Below, one piece after another: positions 34,870-48,047 of a stretch of DNA of 64,000 nucleotides. The notes below the pieces were generated by a model, which saw nothing but the letters and a program-made list of their open reading frames with translations, did no database searches and was not told the origin of the DNA. Position 1 is the first letter of the stretch. Every line of letters begins with the position of its first letter. The position numbers and the translations under genes are program-made. The DNA is from Warburgia ugandensis (lineage: Eukaryota > Streptophyta > Magnoliopsida > Canellales > Canellaceae): positions 51,477,136 through 51,541,135 of the forward strand of contig CP141136.1 in assembly GCA_035236585.1 (NCBI GenBank), written 5' to 3'.

Positions 34870-37800
34870 CCAGGTTTTATCCTTTCATAGCCAATCCAGC
34901 ATGTCCAAGGGTCATAGACAATAGAGAAAATCAAGAAGAAGTAGTAGAGATGACCTACTTCTATTTGAGGATTACAATATTAATGCTCCAGGCATTTCAC
35001 CATAAACTAATAGGTGAAAAAGGAGATGGGCCTGGCAAATACTTAGATATTGGATGGCTTAAATCTTATCAATAAGGATTGTTGTGCAGTGGTGCAAATA
35101 GGGAAACTCATATATAAATTAGATTATGATGAGAATGATGAATGAAGATGTTAGTGAACTTGTTAGTAGGTAGTTCTGACCTATAATAGAGTAATCTCAT
35201 CAAAGGTGAGAAAATTGAAGAACCTAGGTGGCTATCTTACCATCACAAAGAATATCAGGATATGAGTACGCTATCACAAGGATATAATATAAGTACGATA
35301 GGGGATGTAAAAGATAGACTTTGAAGATTTTGATGATCTAAGAGGGATGAGAATGCAAGATGATATTAGGAGATAACTGTGACTCATAGGTATGGATCCT
35401 GAAGGACTTAGCTCAATTGGGGATACCTTAATTAGAATCTTATGAAGAGTGAAGTGCTATCAAATAATAACTACCTGAGTATTATGGAGCAAATCAGAAG
35501 ATGTATACAAATGACATATTATGTGATTAAGAGAAACATAACACGAATATGACAATTCGACCGAGTTATGAAAATATTTTGATGATAATACTAAGGATGA
35601 TAATAGATCGATCCTAACATGAACTTGTAAGAGAAGTATAGCATGACCAAAATGTAAATGCCATTATTAGGACATTGTATGAATTTTATTGAGACTATAG
35701 GCAATTGACGATTTCAATGATCTTAAGACGTTTTAGAATTTCTTAGAAGCATTCAGTTTATCATATCTGTTACGTAAAGGAATAGATGAAGTATCGATTA
35801 TATGCAACAAAGCATATGGAGACATTGATATAAGTAGACAAAAATGAGGATTTTGGAAAAAGAAAGAAAGAGATAGAGATGTAACTACCAGTATTCAATG
35901 AATATTGAATATTCAAAAAGAAAAAGGTCATGGCATTATTGAGGAAAGAATAGATTCATAGAAATCTTTCATCTTGAATCATCTGGGAAGATAAACCAAT
36001 CAACTTCATAGGAATGATGATAGATGAGTTGGTGATCTTATTATAAAAGAGATAAAGCATATGGGATTTGAGACGTTGAATAGAGTATCGAATTTCAGGA
36101 AATTATGTAAGAAATCTTCGAAGAGGAATGGTGACCAACTAGAAATTAAATTCTACAAATGATTTGATATCAATTATGGGGAACACCAATGGATATAATC
36201 CATAAAAAGGAAAATTTAGTGATATCCTACCTTACCACTACATGAGTGAATAAAGGAATTAGCTGGGACAGTAAATTGTCCATTTAGCAATAGGATACCA
36301 TCAAGGATCAAATTGAGGTCTTACTATCATAGATTGGAAGACCAAAAATCTTAAGACCATTATTTAGTCATTACCTTTAGAGTACTGTTGACTAAATAAA
36401 GGTACCCCACCCTAATTAGTCAAGGATGTTAGTTTCTATGAGTTTGTATACTTAGAGGGATGTTATAAGTCTTTAGACTTGAGTTTTCCTTGAAAAAAAA
36501 AGAAGAACTTGTTAGACTAAGTCAATTGCGGGTATGAGGTCAGTTGATGAGGACAGTAGCAACTGAGATAGGAGCAAAAATAAGAAGTGATCTAAACCAG
36601 TGTGAAGGATTTTTCAAACCTTAATGGCTACCATGATAAGGTGAAGAAATTACTTTGAGACTGAAAAATACTGGTGACTTGGATTAAAAAGGAAGGCAAA
36701 TAAGTATTGATCATGTTAGAGGCCCTTGAGCTTATGAGAAAGATATATCTAGAAAGAGATCAATAGGTAATCAAATAAAGTCTTTTTATATGTCTACAAA
36801 AATGTTCCATGCTTACCTGAGTGATTTTCAAATTTGATGATTTAATAGCTTCAGCATAACTTGATGTAATTGAATGAGAACTACTATTATAAGCTAAGTA
36901 TGAGGAGGCACTTGAAGGATAAAATTTGAGGAATTGAGAAAATCACTACTTATACCTCCTAACAATACAGACTGCATGGTTAACGATAAAGCCTTGATAA
37001 AAGATTAAACAATATATTGACATAGGGGATGGAAGGAGAAAAGGTGAGATGGCCAGCACGATATAAGGTGAGATTTGGTGTTACATTGCCTTTAGACAAA
37101 TAGTTAGTTGTTATGAGCATATACCAAGTACGAAAAATCAATTGAAGGAATTTCCTAAAGACTAACCCTACTGGATTGAGTATAGAACTTTTGGACTGAA
37201 AGGTTACGAAGAAAACCATCAAGCAAAGAAAGGACAAAGAGGATAATGACAAAGGATTCAACCATGACCTAGTAAGGGTACTCAGTTATGAATAAGAGAC
37301 TTTTTGCTTTGCATAAATGGGAACATTATTGAAAATCCTAATGGCAAATTGATGTGAATACTGAGATAAGGCTTCTGGATGAGAACATTTGATCCATAAT
37401 GAAAAATTGACCACTAACATTTGTCATGAGTTTGGATAAAATCTTCATGGGGAGAAGCATTTAAAGAATTTAATAATTATGAAACTGGATATAGAGTTAG
37501 GACATTTTACTTTTAGTATATGATAAGGTCCTCAATGGAAGATTCTACAAATTGGCTTTCATGATTTGATTTTGAATGTAACTTTGGTTGAGGAATCAAG
37601 TCACATATGGAAAAAGACAGACAGTTGAAATTCAAAGTTAATCAAGGGTTTGGCTGTAGAGCACATGATACCATGTCAGTTATTGAAGTATCTTGGAGAC
37701 AAATATAAAAGATAAGAAGCTAAGTTAGACACAATAGAAAGAAGGTAATTTTTGGACTCTTACTAATGACATATAACCAACCATTAGAAGGAGATATGGA

Positions 37801-38250
37801 TGATGAAGAGATCACTAGATGAAAGATAAGAAGAAAAAGGGATTATCCTATGATATTCAAAATGAAATAGGAGAAATAAGATCATATGATCTCAAAGAAG
37901 TATGGAGTAATTTATACATGAATAAAGAAGCATGACCTTATGAGGAGACTATCCTATATATGATGAGAAAGGTATAGGCATCTAAGGATTTTAAGATAGA
38001 TGAATTTTAGTTAGAAACCGATGTTGTTAAACTGGCATGTATGGGAGCATGCATCAGAGTACGCAGCGAAAGTGGCCCTTATAGGTAAGGCCTTGTACAA
38101 GGAACAATGAAAATGATAAATTGAGGTTAAGCCCATATTTGATTCCTAAGGGGAGAATGCATTCACCAAGGAGTTATCTAAGAGACAAAATACCTTGAAG
38201 ATAATAATTTATGGAATTTCGAGGGCAAAATTCTTTTAAGAGGGTAATAA
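34870..38250 (+). mobile_element. Internal region of Element 2, no clear coding domains
   Basis: A purine-rich, A-heavy plus strand without any open frame worth the name. A stretch near 36285-36325 (GGATACCATCAAGG) is reminiscent of the GYHQ motif of RT, and may be all that remains of pol. The region ends in the conserved pre-PPT and purine tract (TTTTAAGAGGGTAATAA, 38234-38250). The minus-strand open frame near 37.0-37.26 kb is a composition shadow. Confidence 0.6.
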
Positions 38251-38515
38251 TGTAATGCCCGAGTAATTTACGCTATTTTTAACAAAAATTGGACATCCTA
38301 TAGGATATGAACTGTGTTAAATGTTTCACATTATTTAAAATAGTAAACAAAGGAATTTGTGACGAAACTTGGTACCATTAGATTCTACTCGAAAAATGGA
38401 ATCCAACGCCTCAAAGAACGCCAAAAACGGAGTTCATATGAAGAAGTTACGGTTGTTTAAAAATCAGGGGTAGTTTTATAAATTAAACAGGAAAACGAAA
38501 AAGGCGAAAAATGCA

Positions 38516-38542
38516 GGGGGCCATTTTGATGACGGCACCCCC
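38516..38542 (+). other. Conserved LTR stem-loop SL1 (Element 2 3' LTR)
   Basis: GGGGG-CC and GG-CACCCCC arms around ATTTTGATGAC. Outer pairs match the other SL1 copies; inner pairing is weaker here. Confidence 0.65.
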
Positions 38543-38652
38543 TGTCGTCTTCTACCTCCAAACTTCTCCAGAAAACCCTTTTTCCCGATTTCTCCAGAAC
38601 ACCCCAGGGGAAATGGAGGCACCACGATTGAGGGGCACCGCCTTCTCCCCTC

Positions 38653-38660
38653 TATAAAAG
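38653..38660 (+). promoter_or_regulatory. TATA box of Element 2 3' LTR
   Basis: TATAAAAG at the position equivalent to 32505. Read-out transcription from here would enter the sequence right of 41005. Confidence 0.72.
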
Positions 38661-39445
38661 CCCCATATCCCCCTCTCCAAAAACACGTTTTCCAGCAACT
38701 TTGGACTGGGGTTTCCGGAAAAAACCCGAAACCCATCTCTCTGCAATTTTTGGCAATGGCCAGGCCCTAGTCGGGCCGACCATTCTCCCATTTCCTCTCT
38801 TCTTTTTGGTCTTAGCAATGGAGTTTCACCCCTCTTCTCTTTTTCGGTTTTGACATTGGGGTTTTTCTGCTTCAAGAATTCCGGCAACATAAGGGTTCAG
38901 GCAGGCGAGAGGAGCACGATCTCTGGTGACCTAGGTAAGCCATTTTTCCTTCCCTTCTCTCCGTTTCACTTCCCCAAGTCCGATCCAGGCAGGATCTAGC
39001 GTTTTTTGGCTAGAAATCACAGAACCCAGGACCGGACCAACGAAGGAGACGATCCTGAGCGTGGTGCGTGATGCACACCCGACTGAGCCCATGGACGGAC
39101 CCCAGGCACGCGACTGTTCACGGGGGGCCCATGACTGTGTATGGGCGTGGCCTTGGTGTGTCCTAGGCACAGTCCTGGTTCGACCAGGACGCATGGGCGG
39201 CCCGGGAGCCAAGGCGCATTTCTCCTACGCCAAAGGTGTGTTTGCGCAATGCCATCTAGGATGTGCGTCATAGCGCGTCGCTTGAGCATGCATGTGCGCG
39301 TGTAAAACGTAATCCCTGGCACGGCCTTTGGGCGTGCACGCACGTGAGGTGGTCGCAGTTTAACCAGGATGCAGGGGTGTCCTGGGAACTGGGACACATG
39401 GACCTAATGAGACTTTAAAGTTTAGATTAAAGGATAAATTATAGA

Positions 39446-39563
39446 GTTTAACTACTGAATAGTAGATCCAGATCATAGGATCTAGCCTGACAATGAATTA
39501 GGCAGTTTAACTATTGAATAGTAGATCCACATCATAGGCTCTAGCCTGACAATAAATTAGGCA
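39446..39563. repeat. 59-bp tandem duplication in Element 2 3' LTR
   Basis: Copies at 39446-39504 and 39505-39563, equivalent to 33289-33406. Confidence 0.95.
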
Positions 39564-40595
39564 AGGACCCATGGACCCTAAAAGGTAGATCTAGCAATCT
39601 AATAGACTGAAATTGATAAGGACTCCTTGTATCCATTCATACCCAAGAGTTATAAATGAGACCCAGGGACGAGTTGAAGTGATAAAGGACGCGACTCCAG
39701 GAGACTTTGAGGTAGGTGCTCTATCGCCACTAGACTTTTAAAAAGAGCCATAATTGTTTTGAGACTGCATGTTTTAAGTATACGTATATGACTTGTTTAG
39801 CACATAAATGAATTCAGCATGCATATGATAAATACATTATGCATAGACATGTTTTGCAAATAATTGCATATATTGCATGATTTGTGAGCATTAACTTCTT
39901 GCAAAATTGCATGTCCTTAAGGGTTACCAAAAGACGTTGGAGTGCCCAAAAGACGCTGGGTAGGCAGTTGTGAGGGTCAGGTAGTTGTGAGGAACTCAAA
40001 GAGGATAGGTTTTGAGAAAGACGTTTTTGGCTTGTTTGATCGTATATGATTTGGGTTAATACGCTTGTGGGTGCTATGCCGAGAGGTTTGGGGTGGCCTC
40101 CCAGCCTCTAGCACTATTAGGTGGATGGGTACCATGCCCAAAAAGGGCATGTCCCTGCTTCGACTGCATGTGGTACAGGGGGCTGCCACTGGTGTCACGG
40201 CACTGGGTCGAAGTGTCATATGCCCCATGGAGGTATATGACACGGTGTCCCGAGGTACCCGGGGACCACCCGGCGGTGAGGTCGTGGGCATAGTTGGACC
40301 TTATGGTTTGAGGATTTACTTGCATTGCATATGGCATGACATGAGGTTGGTCGACCATACCATATATCCATGAGTTGGATTCAGTGGAGCATCTTATGCA
40401 TATCATTATGTTTACGATATATATATATGATACTTTCGACTTGGATTATGCGATTCTTTAGTCGTCAGTATTCCGGTTCGACAATAGTTTTTAATATCGA
40501 TATTGAACATGGTTGTTCGAACATGCACATGTTTTAAAGAGCATATGATTTTAAACATAGCATGCATTACAAAACTAGTAGTGATAGAGTCCTAC

Positions 40596-40614
40596 TGAGT
40601 ATAGTATATACTCA
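40596..40614 (+). other. Conserved LTR stem-loop SL2 (Element 2 3' LTR)
   Basis: Same eight-base arms as 34445-34463. Confidence 0.75.
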
Positions 40615-41005
40615 CCCTATCCTTAACATTTTTCAGGATAGTTCCATTCAAGAGTAGAAGATGCCTATGTTAGTGCTACGAGCAAGTAAATCAAAAGGAG
40701 ACAATCATACATGTAAGTAAACTCTCTACCCTTGGGACATGTATTTGTATTTAATTATAGTTGGGCTGTGAGCTATGACTGGATAGACCTGGGAAAACAC
40801 TTATGATTTCTAAAGTTTTTTTCAAAAACTACTTTGGTTGTTGTGAAAGCAAATGACACTCGGGGTTTTCAAAATGAGTTTAAAACTAAAGGTTTTCCAC
40901 TGCATTGCATGGTTTTTATAAAATGGTTTTCAAATAGGGATGCATCCGACCTTTGGAATTAGATCTTGCATTTTAAAAATGCATGGGAAAACTTGGGTTG
41001 TCACA

Positions 41006-41550
41006 ATATGTTTCTCTCACTCCTTTTATTTTCTTAATGTAGTTGCATTTAGAAGCTGTGTTTGGTAGTATAATTGCATATAGAAGGCATGTTTGATAAT
41101 TGTAACATCTTTAGGGTTTTGCATTAGTTTATTATTTTCAATTGCATTCTTAGGGCATGTTTATTACTTTAAGGTAATTTGTATGTTGATTGAACTGCCA
41201 TGGAGTGTGAAAAGTAATTAGTAAGGTTACTTGACCCCACAAGATCAAGGGTGAATTTCATCACCGCCTCTTGGCCCACCTACCTTTCAAATTAATTAGA
41301 AGAGACCTGTAGGGCCATCACATGCTCATAGGACCCTCTTAATAGGGCGTGATCTATTGTCACTCTAGTGGCTTCTGAGCATTGTTGTTATAGTAGGTGT
41401 CTTAAAATCCAAGTGATTTTCCCATGGCTTCCATTAACATCAGTTGATGTTTAAACTCCTCCTGACACAAACCACCTTAGAGCAGAACCTAACTACTAAG
41501 TAGTAGTCAAATTTGAAAGAGAGAAGGAGCACTAGATTAGGCTGATCTAA
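41006..41550 (+). mobile_element. Leader of the composite Tat/Athila-like element, second piece
   Basis: Continues the leader after Element 2 (ATATG duplication at 41006-41010). CACTCTAGTGGCTTCTGAGCATTG (about 41353-41379) and the AGAACCTAACTACTAAGTAG phrase match the minus-strand leader near 6690-6520. It ends at Element 3's LTR start (41551). The gag that should follow is gone. Confidence 0.72.
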
Positions 41551-41929
41551 TGTGACACCCTGGGTTTTTCAAAATAATTTTTTGCATTTATTTTCAAAAG
41601 ATGGCAGCTCTAAATTATTATTTTTTAATTCAAAACAATAGAAGATTTTACTTTGAAATTCATCTTCCCAAAAACCCGAATGTCACTTTTATACTCACAC
41701 TATGCATGTGTATAGTTTTCCTAGAAGATAGATATTCATTTCATGAAAACAGGACCCATCTAGTGGTACACTTACACAGCCTTTATAACATTATAGTAAA
41801 TGTTCAAATATCATAATTCAAATGACTAACTACACAATACAAAAGCATTAATAAAATGTGTACCTAAACACAAAAGTATGGTTGCTGGATTCCTCTTATT
41901 GTGTATATCTTATCCTATCTATCTATATC

Positions 41930-41966
41930 TTAGATATTGTAAACATAAAACATTTACAATATCTCA
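41930..41966 (-). other. Conserved LTR stem-loop SL2 (Element 3 3' LTR)
   Basis: Arms of 14 bases (AGATATTGTAAA / TTTACAATATCT core) around a 9-nt loop, about 380 bp from the LTR end; nearly identical to solo LTR 1. Confidence 0.8.
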
Positions 41967-43599
41967 GTAAGCTATGATTGGTAGGGGAGTTTAAGAATGC
42001 ATGATAAGTTTAAATATAAATTTATGAGTCCACGGTAATTTCCATAGCAATTATATTAAATTGAATTTACAATATGTTTCATATTTCATTAATCCATTGT
42101 TAGTCCAAGTATCAACATGTTTTATAATTTAATAATCATTTGATAACCAATTATTATCATGTTTCATAATTATCAATTATCCATTGATAATTCAATTATT
42201 TACATCTTTCATAATTATCAATAATCCATTGATTTATCAAATACCTTTAATTATTATTTGTCATCTGAATAAAATAATCCAATTTCATGAACCATACTCT
42301 GCATAATAGTTCTACCCATTCATATATCCATTTGAAAACTTATATGAAACTACCCCTGCAATCACATACATATATCATTAATCCACACATATGGAAATTG
42401 TTAAATGACATACAAAATTATGAATACAAACAATAAGTCTCCTAATTTGCATTCTCAGACTATATTGGGTTTTAGAATCATACCCCTCATCATGTGGTGT
42501 TCATAATCCTCTAGCCTCTACTAGTATATCAATATAATCCTCATGCTCCTCACTATATGGGGTCCACAATCCTCCAACCACCACTGGAAAAATAATATAA
42601 GGCATATCATCATGCCACAGCATATAAGGCATCTCATAATGCCATCATATAAGCACCATAGTGCATCAAACATAAGGACTACTATGCATATAGTTTGATC
42701 CGTACAATGCCCCCAGATAACTGCTTTCATACTTCACGGATAACAAATGTGGAAAATCATCTATGTCAGGTCTATATGGGGAGACAGGCCATCACAATGG
42801 TGTCCTTCCCATAATTGCCCCACCTGACATTTTTCCTCTCTTTGGGCATGGTATCATCATATATCACATTTCAGAGAGCTGGTAGCCAAACCCTCATAAC
42901 CCTCTTTGCATAGCATCCGTAGGCATATGCTTGTTTAAAACAAAACCCTCTGGCCTCCATGCTTGGATGTAAAGTAATCATAATAGAAGACAATTTGCTT
43001 GTTCATATATTTCATAATAAGATTAACATCCTCACTTATCTGGTGATAATCCACCAAGAATGTATCCTATAAACCTAGACTCATACATCACCAATACTAG
43101 CATGGTACCCATGTACTATAAACATGATTTCACAATTTTACATATAAGATGTATAAATCTTAAGCATGAATTATAAAACATGAAATTCTTTTAATTAACT
43201 TTATTTTCATCATTACAGTTCAAAGCATATCCAATATTAATCATATGATTCAATGTTATAACAATCATAATCTAAAATGAGAAGATGTTTAGAACATGCA
43301 ACTTATTATTAGACATTCTTTCTTAAATATCCACCTGCCTCATGTGACGCATTCATTGGATTCTACTAGCTTTAATCACCCTCTTCTTCACTATCGACCC
43401 TGCGCACTTCCATTTATATAGTGCATAACCATTCTTTTCTTAATACATTCACATTCACATTCACATAGATATTTATATTTAATTATGATTTAATGGTCTA
43501 ACTTAGCAATTTTATAGTATGATCTCTACGTTCCATTCATCTTCCCAAAATTTGTCATATGTAAGTTGATTCAAGATCCTAGTATTCATTTGTGCCTTT

Positions 43600-43985
43600 T
43601 GGTCATCGATCAGATGTCACGGATCCACCCCTTGAACAATGACAGATTGGATGGTCTAGATCGTACAATCTATTTCACTTTTGAATCATAAAAGTTTGAC
43701 TTATTCTATCAATTCTAGGATGAGAAATTTACTGGTAAGGTCTAATCATCGATCAGATGTCTCTAGGTAGTGTTTTACATAGGAACAGATTGGATGGCGA
43801 AGATTGTCTGATCGATCCCTATCCAATTTTTGTCATCTACTAATTAAGTTAGTGTTTCTTAACCTTTTTGTGGTTTCTGATCATGGATCAGACATCAAGA
43901 AGTCACTGTTTGCATAGTGATAAATCGAACGGTCTAGATTGTCCAATCTGTTTCTTATCTCGAATCGCCATTTTTGTCAGATTCA
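43600..43985. repeat. Diverged tandem modules with palindromic core in Element 3 LTR
   Basis: Three modules of about 130-150 bp, each with GATCAGA(T/C)GTC or a variant and then AGATTGGATGGTCTAGATCG or a variant that is close to self-complementary. The same set is at about 54800-55165 in the other LTR, and a related phrase is at 48.95 kb in solo LTR 2. Confidence 0.6.
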
Positions 43986-44774
43986 AGCCATAAAAAGTTT
44001 ATGTTTAATTGTTTTTAAGTCTAAACTTCCATTTGGATGGTTGGATCTAACGGATTAGATGTATACAATGCTTTGATTTGTCACTGAAGCCCTTGGATCG
44101 ACGATCAAGGTTCGAATCATTCCTATCTGGCCTTAGATGGGCAATCCAAGCATCTGTCAACCTCTGTGCACCAATCATGGATGAGATCAATGGCTATTTT
44201 AACTATGGATTAGGGTTCACAGGTCGGATCAGCCTTTTGAAGAGGATCTAACAGTTAAGATTTACTAAAAGCAGTCAGATCTACCTTCCTGAGATGATCT
44301 GACCACTAGGGTTGGTTGGATCAGCGCATATTGCATTGGATTAGATGATCAGAACTCAAGTAAAGATTCCCAGAGTTCTGATCAATCTCCATAACCCTTG
44401 AGATCAAAATGCAGTCTCTGTTTTCTCTCAAAACCCTAGATCTACACATATATACACAAATTGAAACAAAACAAAATTGGGTTTTACAGAACCTACGTCC
44501 TCATCGTTTTCCATTCAAAAATAGTTGTCAGAGAGGAAGGGGTTTAACTCATTTCTGGCAATGATCCACTCGCATGCTACTGTCTCCTTCAGATCCCATG
44601 TCATTTCTCCTCTGATGGCGATGGAACCATTGGGGTTTTACACCTTGGGTCAAGAAGGGTCGATTGGATGGTTGGATTCCTTATCGGACTCACCGTTATC
44701 GCCAGCAAACTAGGTTTCTTCAGCATCTGTAATTCCCTCTTTCACTGGCAACATTTCAGATTTTTCAGGCATCA

Positions 44775-44890
44775 AGGCGCTCTTCCCCCTCCCCACTCCT
44801 TATCTCCCTCTCTCTTTCTTCCTCCTCCTTCCTCTTCTCCTTCTCCTTCTCCTTCTCTCCTTCTCCCCTTTTTCTCTCTTTCTTTCATTG
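44775..44890. repeat. Polypyrimidine tract in Element 3 LTR
   Basis: About 115 bp, almost all C/T with CTTCTC periodicity. The minus (element) strand is polypurine, as at 48239-48350 in solo LTR 2. Confidence 0.85.
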
Positions 44891-47727
44891 GGTTTCTTTT
44901 ATTCTATTGTGTTTGAGAACAGACGTAATGTCTATTCTTGGGCCCCTCCTTTAAATGATTTTACATTAATTCTTTTATGTTAATGATTTTTTTAAAACAT
45001 CATTATTTCAATCAAAATGCATGCTGACTACCAATTATGACATTCCCATGTCTCTTGACTTGTTTGACTTAGATTTCTGCAAGTGGGGCCCACAAGTAAA
45101 ATTACTAAAATACTGGTGTGAAAATTCACATTACTCGTCCAAACCTTGATTTCAGTAAACTTAGTGTCGTTGGGTTTGTATCGACGAGTAGAATCCATAT
45201 TTGATAATTTCAATTCCCGAGTTATAAGTTTTTTTTTTTTTTTTTTGAACTTTTAATTACCAAAATACCCATAATTTTAAAGTCTCATAACTTTCTCATA
45301 TGTACTCCGTTTTCAACGTTCTTTGGGTCATTGAATTCCATTTACATAGTTGAATGTAATTATTTATGTTTCAGTTCCTAATTCTAATTTCATAAAAATT
45401 TAACCTCATGGAGAACTCATACCTCAATCATGCAATAGTTGAATTTTGGGGTTGTTATAATCTTCACTCCTTAGAGAAATTTCGTCCTCAAAATTTTTAG
45501 GGTCATTACATTCTTCCCTCAGAGAAATTTTTCCCTTGAAATTCTTTTCATAATATCTTTCCAACCACTCTAATAATATTTTCATCTCATTTTAAACTTA
45601 AATCCTTATAATTATTTCAATGAAACATCAATCTTCAAAATATAACTGATTATCAATATATGTTTTCTAATCATCCAAACAAGAATTACTCATCAATTGT
45701 CATAATGACATTAACTTATACTTATCAACTTGATTCTTTCTACAATCTTAAAAATAATATGACTAAGTTTTCCTTTCATTTCAACTTCAAAACACCTTTG
45801 ATTGTAATGATTCATAGAACACATAATCTTTATCTGCAACTCAAACTTTTCTATTTTCTTATCCATATAACTCTTTATAATAACTTCAAACAGTTAATAT
45901 ACATTTCTCACTTAAAGTTGATCCCTTCTACATATGTTTAGCCAATTCTAACCTTATAAAATGCCTATCTTCTAAATTTCAAGTACCATATTTTTGACAA
46001 AATTTCTATAGACTCTCCTCTATTTTTCGGACTTATGCATTTAACACATGCGATTGCAATACACCTGATAAACCATTTGTTCATAAATAATATATTTTAA
46101 AGACTTTGTCTCATCACATTCACATTCACCATAGAAAAACTAAACATTCATCCCACATATCATCCTGATATCACAAATTTTAATGCAATGAGATTTACTT
46201 ACCCATCTTGTAACTTCAATCACAATATCCATATCCTTCAATAATATAGTGCAAACATTTTATAACATCCTCCATAAATAGTGTTTAACTCCACAGTCAT
46301 CATCATCATAACATTATAAAATGGAAGATTCTCATATCATCCCACAATCTTCTATTAAAAATCCATCCTGAATTGCATTGATATAGAAATATGAAAATTT
46401 CCAATCGTAACTACAAATAAAAAATCCAATTACTATAATGAATCTTACTTTAATTCTATCATCATAGCCTTTGCTCAGATAACTTTCCATCACTTTGAAA
46501 TATGTTTAGAATAGATAATTTTTTCATTTCATTGAAAGTTCATTACAGATAAGATGTCAATTCATATCATGACATTTCAATCATAATCATGAATAGATTT
46601 TTCATCTCATTCATCCAAGTTTCACATATGAATTCAAAAGATCAACATTTAATTCAAAGAACATCTTTGACATTCTCAAATTTCAATTTACTATAATAGT
46701 ATTTACTACATTACATTCAAATAATCAGAACAATACTCTTTGACTTAAGTATAGATACAAACATTCAATTACTAATACTGAAGATAACACTTATATGAAT
46801 CAAAATTTAATAACTGAACTTACACCCTTGGGTGTATTCAAACTCAAACAGAGAAATAATACATTCCATATTTCTCAAATGCAAATATGAAACTAATAGC
46901 ATTAAATTAACAACCGAAATTGCACTAGCTATGCAATCACATTCAAATACTTAAATAACACCATTAAGGGTAGCCACGATGCATGAAGCTCCTGACTTTA
47001 TAGGGTCTAGGAAAAGGCAAACCCAAGGGTCTATAGTAGGCAGCCTTACCTTGCATTTCACAAGAGGTTGATTCCATGTCTTCAACCTGTGACCTCAAGG
47101 TCACAACACACACAACTTCTACCATTTTGCCAAGGCTTCCTATCTCAAATAACACCATTGGAGTTCACAAATATCTATATAGTACCATCTCATTTTAAAT
47201 AATGATACTAAAAGGTTTTCATCATTACATACCAATCCAATTGTTTAGTATGTTCTCCTCTAACATATGATTCAATTGAATTTTCTCACTTCATTTATCA
47301 AATAAGGTTATCTCACTTAACCTCATATATATTAAACACATACTCTTCATCATAAAAGCCCAAATTCATAGGGTCAATCAATAGCTAGTGGAATAAATTG
47401 AAAGTCCATAATATCAAATAACCAATGGAATGTCTCAATTTCAAATACAACTCATATATCAAATTTGACCTTTCACAATATAGATAGTTCGAGAATATTT
47501 CTCAAAATAAGGTACAAATACAAATCACATGTTTTCTTAAAGTATACTACCCTTCATAAGTAGTATTTGTTTCACATAAATCAAGATTGCTGTCTTCTAT
47601 ATATCCCACAAACCATTCTTCTTGTATCAAGTTATGAATTCATTACCAAAATCATCACTAGTCAACAATCTAGTGATGTCAATTAGAACAATTACTTTCT
47701 TGTTTAAATATTACTTTATTGTAATAT

Positions 47728-48047
47728 AATTTGATTCTTTATCAAGAACACTTACTTGTGATTAGATAGTTTTTACTTTAGGTAGCATACATATGAGAAT
47801 GCAAAGTACAATTTGATTCCTTATCATGTGCACTTGTGATTAGGTAGTTTTTACTTTAGGCAACACACATATGAGAATGCAAAGTATAATTTGATTCTTT
47901 ATCATGAACACTTGTGATTAGATAGTTTTCACCTTAGGCAACACACATATGACAATACAAAGTATAGGGGAACTCAAATCTTCATCATGCACACTAGTAA
48001 TTTAGTAGCTTTTACTTTAGGGACATGCATATGAAAATGCAAGGAGT
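47728..48047. repeat. 78-82-bp tandem repeat array (continues at 50837-50918)
   Basis: Units start at 47728, 47810, 47888 and 47966, with core ACTTGTGATTAGATAG-TTTTTACTTTAGG-CACACATATGAGAATGCAAAG. A fifth unit lies at 50837-50918, beyond solo LTR 2. The first three units are very similar; the fourth and fifth are more diverged. Confidence 0.9.

Larger units (their letters stand above)
32104..41005 (+). mobile_element. Element 2: non-autonomous Tekay-type LTR retrotransposon
   Basis: 8.9 kb, plus strand, with a perfect 5-bp duplication ATATG (32099-32103 and 41006-41010). The LTRs are about 2.75 kb each (roughly 93% identical by eye). There is a tRNA-iMet primer site at 34858-34869 and a pre-PPT sequence GAATTTCGAGGGCAAAATTC at 38217-38236. 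The internal region is only 3.4 kb, about half of Element 1's, and shows no clear gag-pol domain. It looks like a large non-autonomous derivative (LARD-like) moved by proteins from relatives, or a copy with internal loss. It is broken as a coding unit. Confidence 0.92.
38251..41005 (+). repeat. Element 2 3' LTR
   Basis: Starts TGTAATGCCCGAG and ends GGTTGTCACA. Parts as in the 5' LTR: shared module 38398-38482, SL1 38516-38542 (better preserved), TATA 38653-38660, tandem pair 39446-39563, SL2 40596-40614, terminal fold-back 40851-41005. It has a short tandem duplication at 39961-39994 that the 5' LTR lacks. Confidence 0.94.
41551..45459 (-). repeat. Element 3 3' LTR (about 3.9 kb)
   Basis: Starts TGTGACACCC on the plus strand. 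On the minus strand it begins near TATAACAACCCC (45459), directly after a pre-PPT/PPT sequence. It holds SL2 (41930-41966), GATC-rich modules with a palindromic core (43.6-44.0 kb), a polypyrimidine tract (44775-44890) and two tandem copies of the shared LTR module (45095-45176 and 45259-45340). A second possible LTR start lies at 45510. Confidence 0.85.

Noticed and set aside
36980-37261. 93-codon minus-strand open frame in Element 2's interior
   Set aside because: Hydrophobic translation antisense to an A-rich strand; a composition shadow with no domain.
47728-48047. CRISPR-like array
   Set aside because: Units are contiguous diverged tandem repeats with no spacer/repeat structure, in a plant retroelement.
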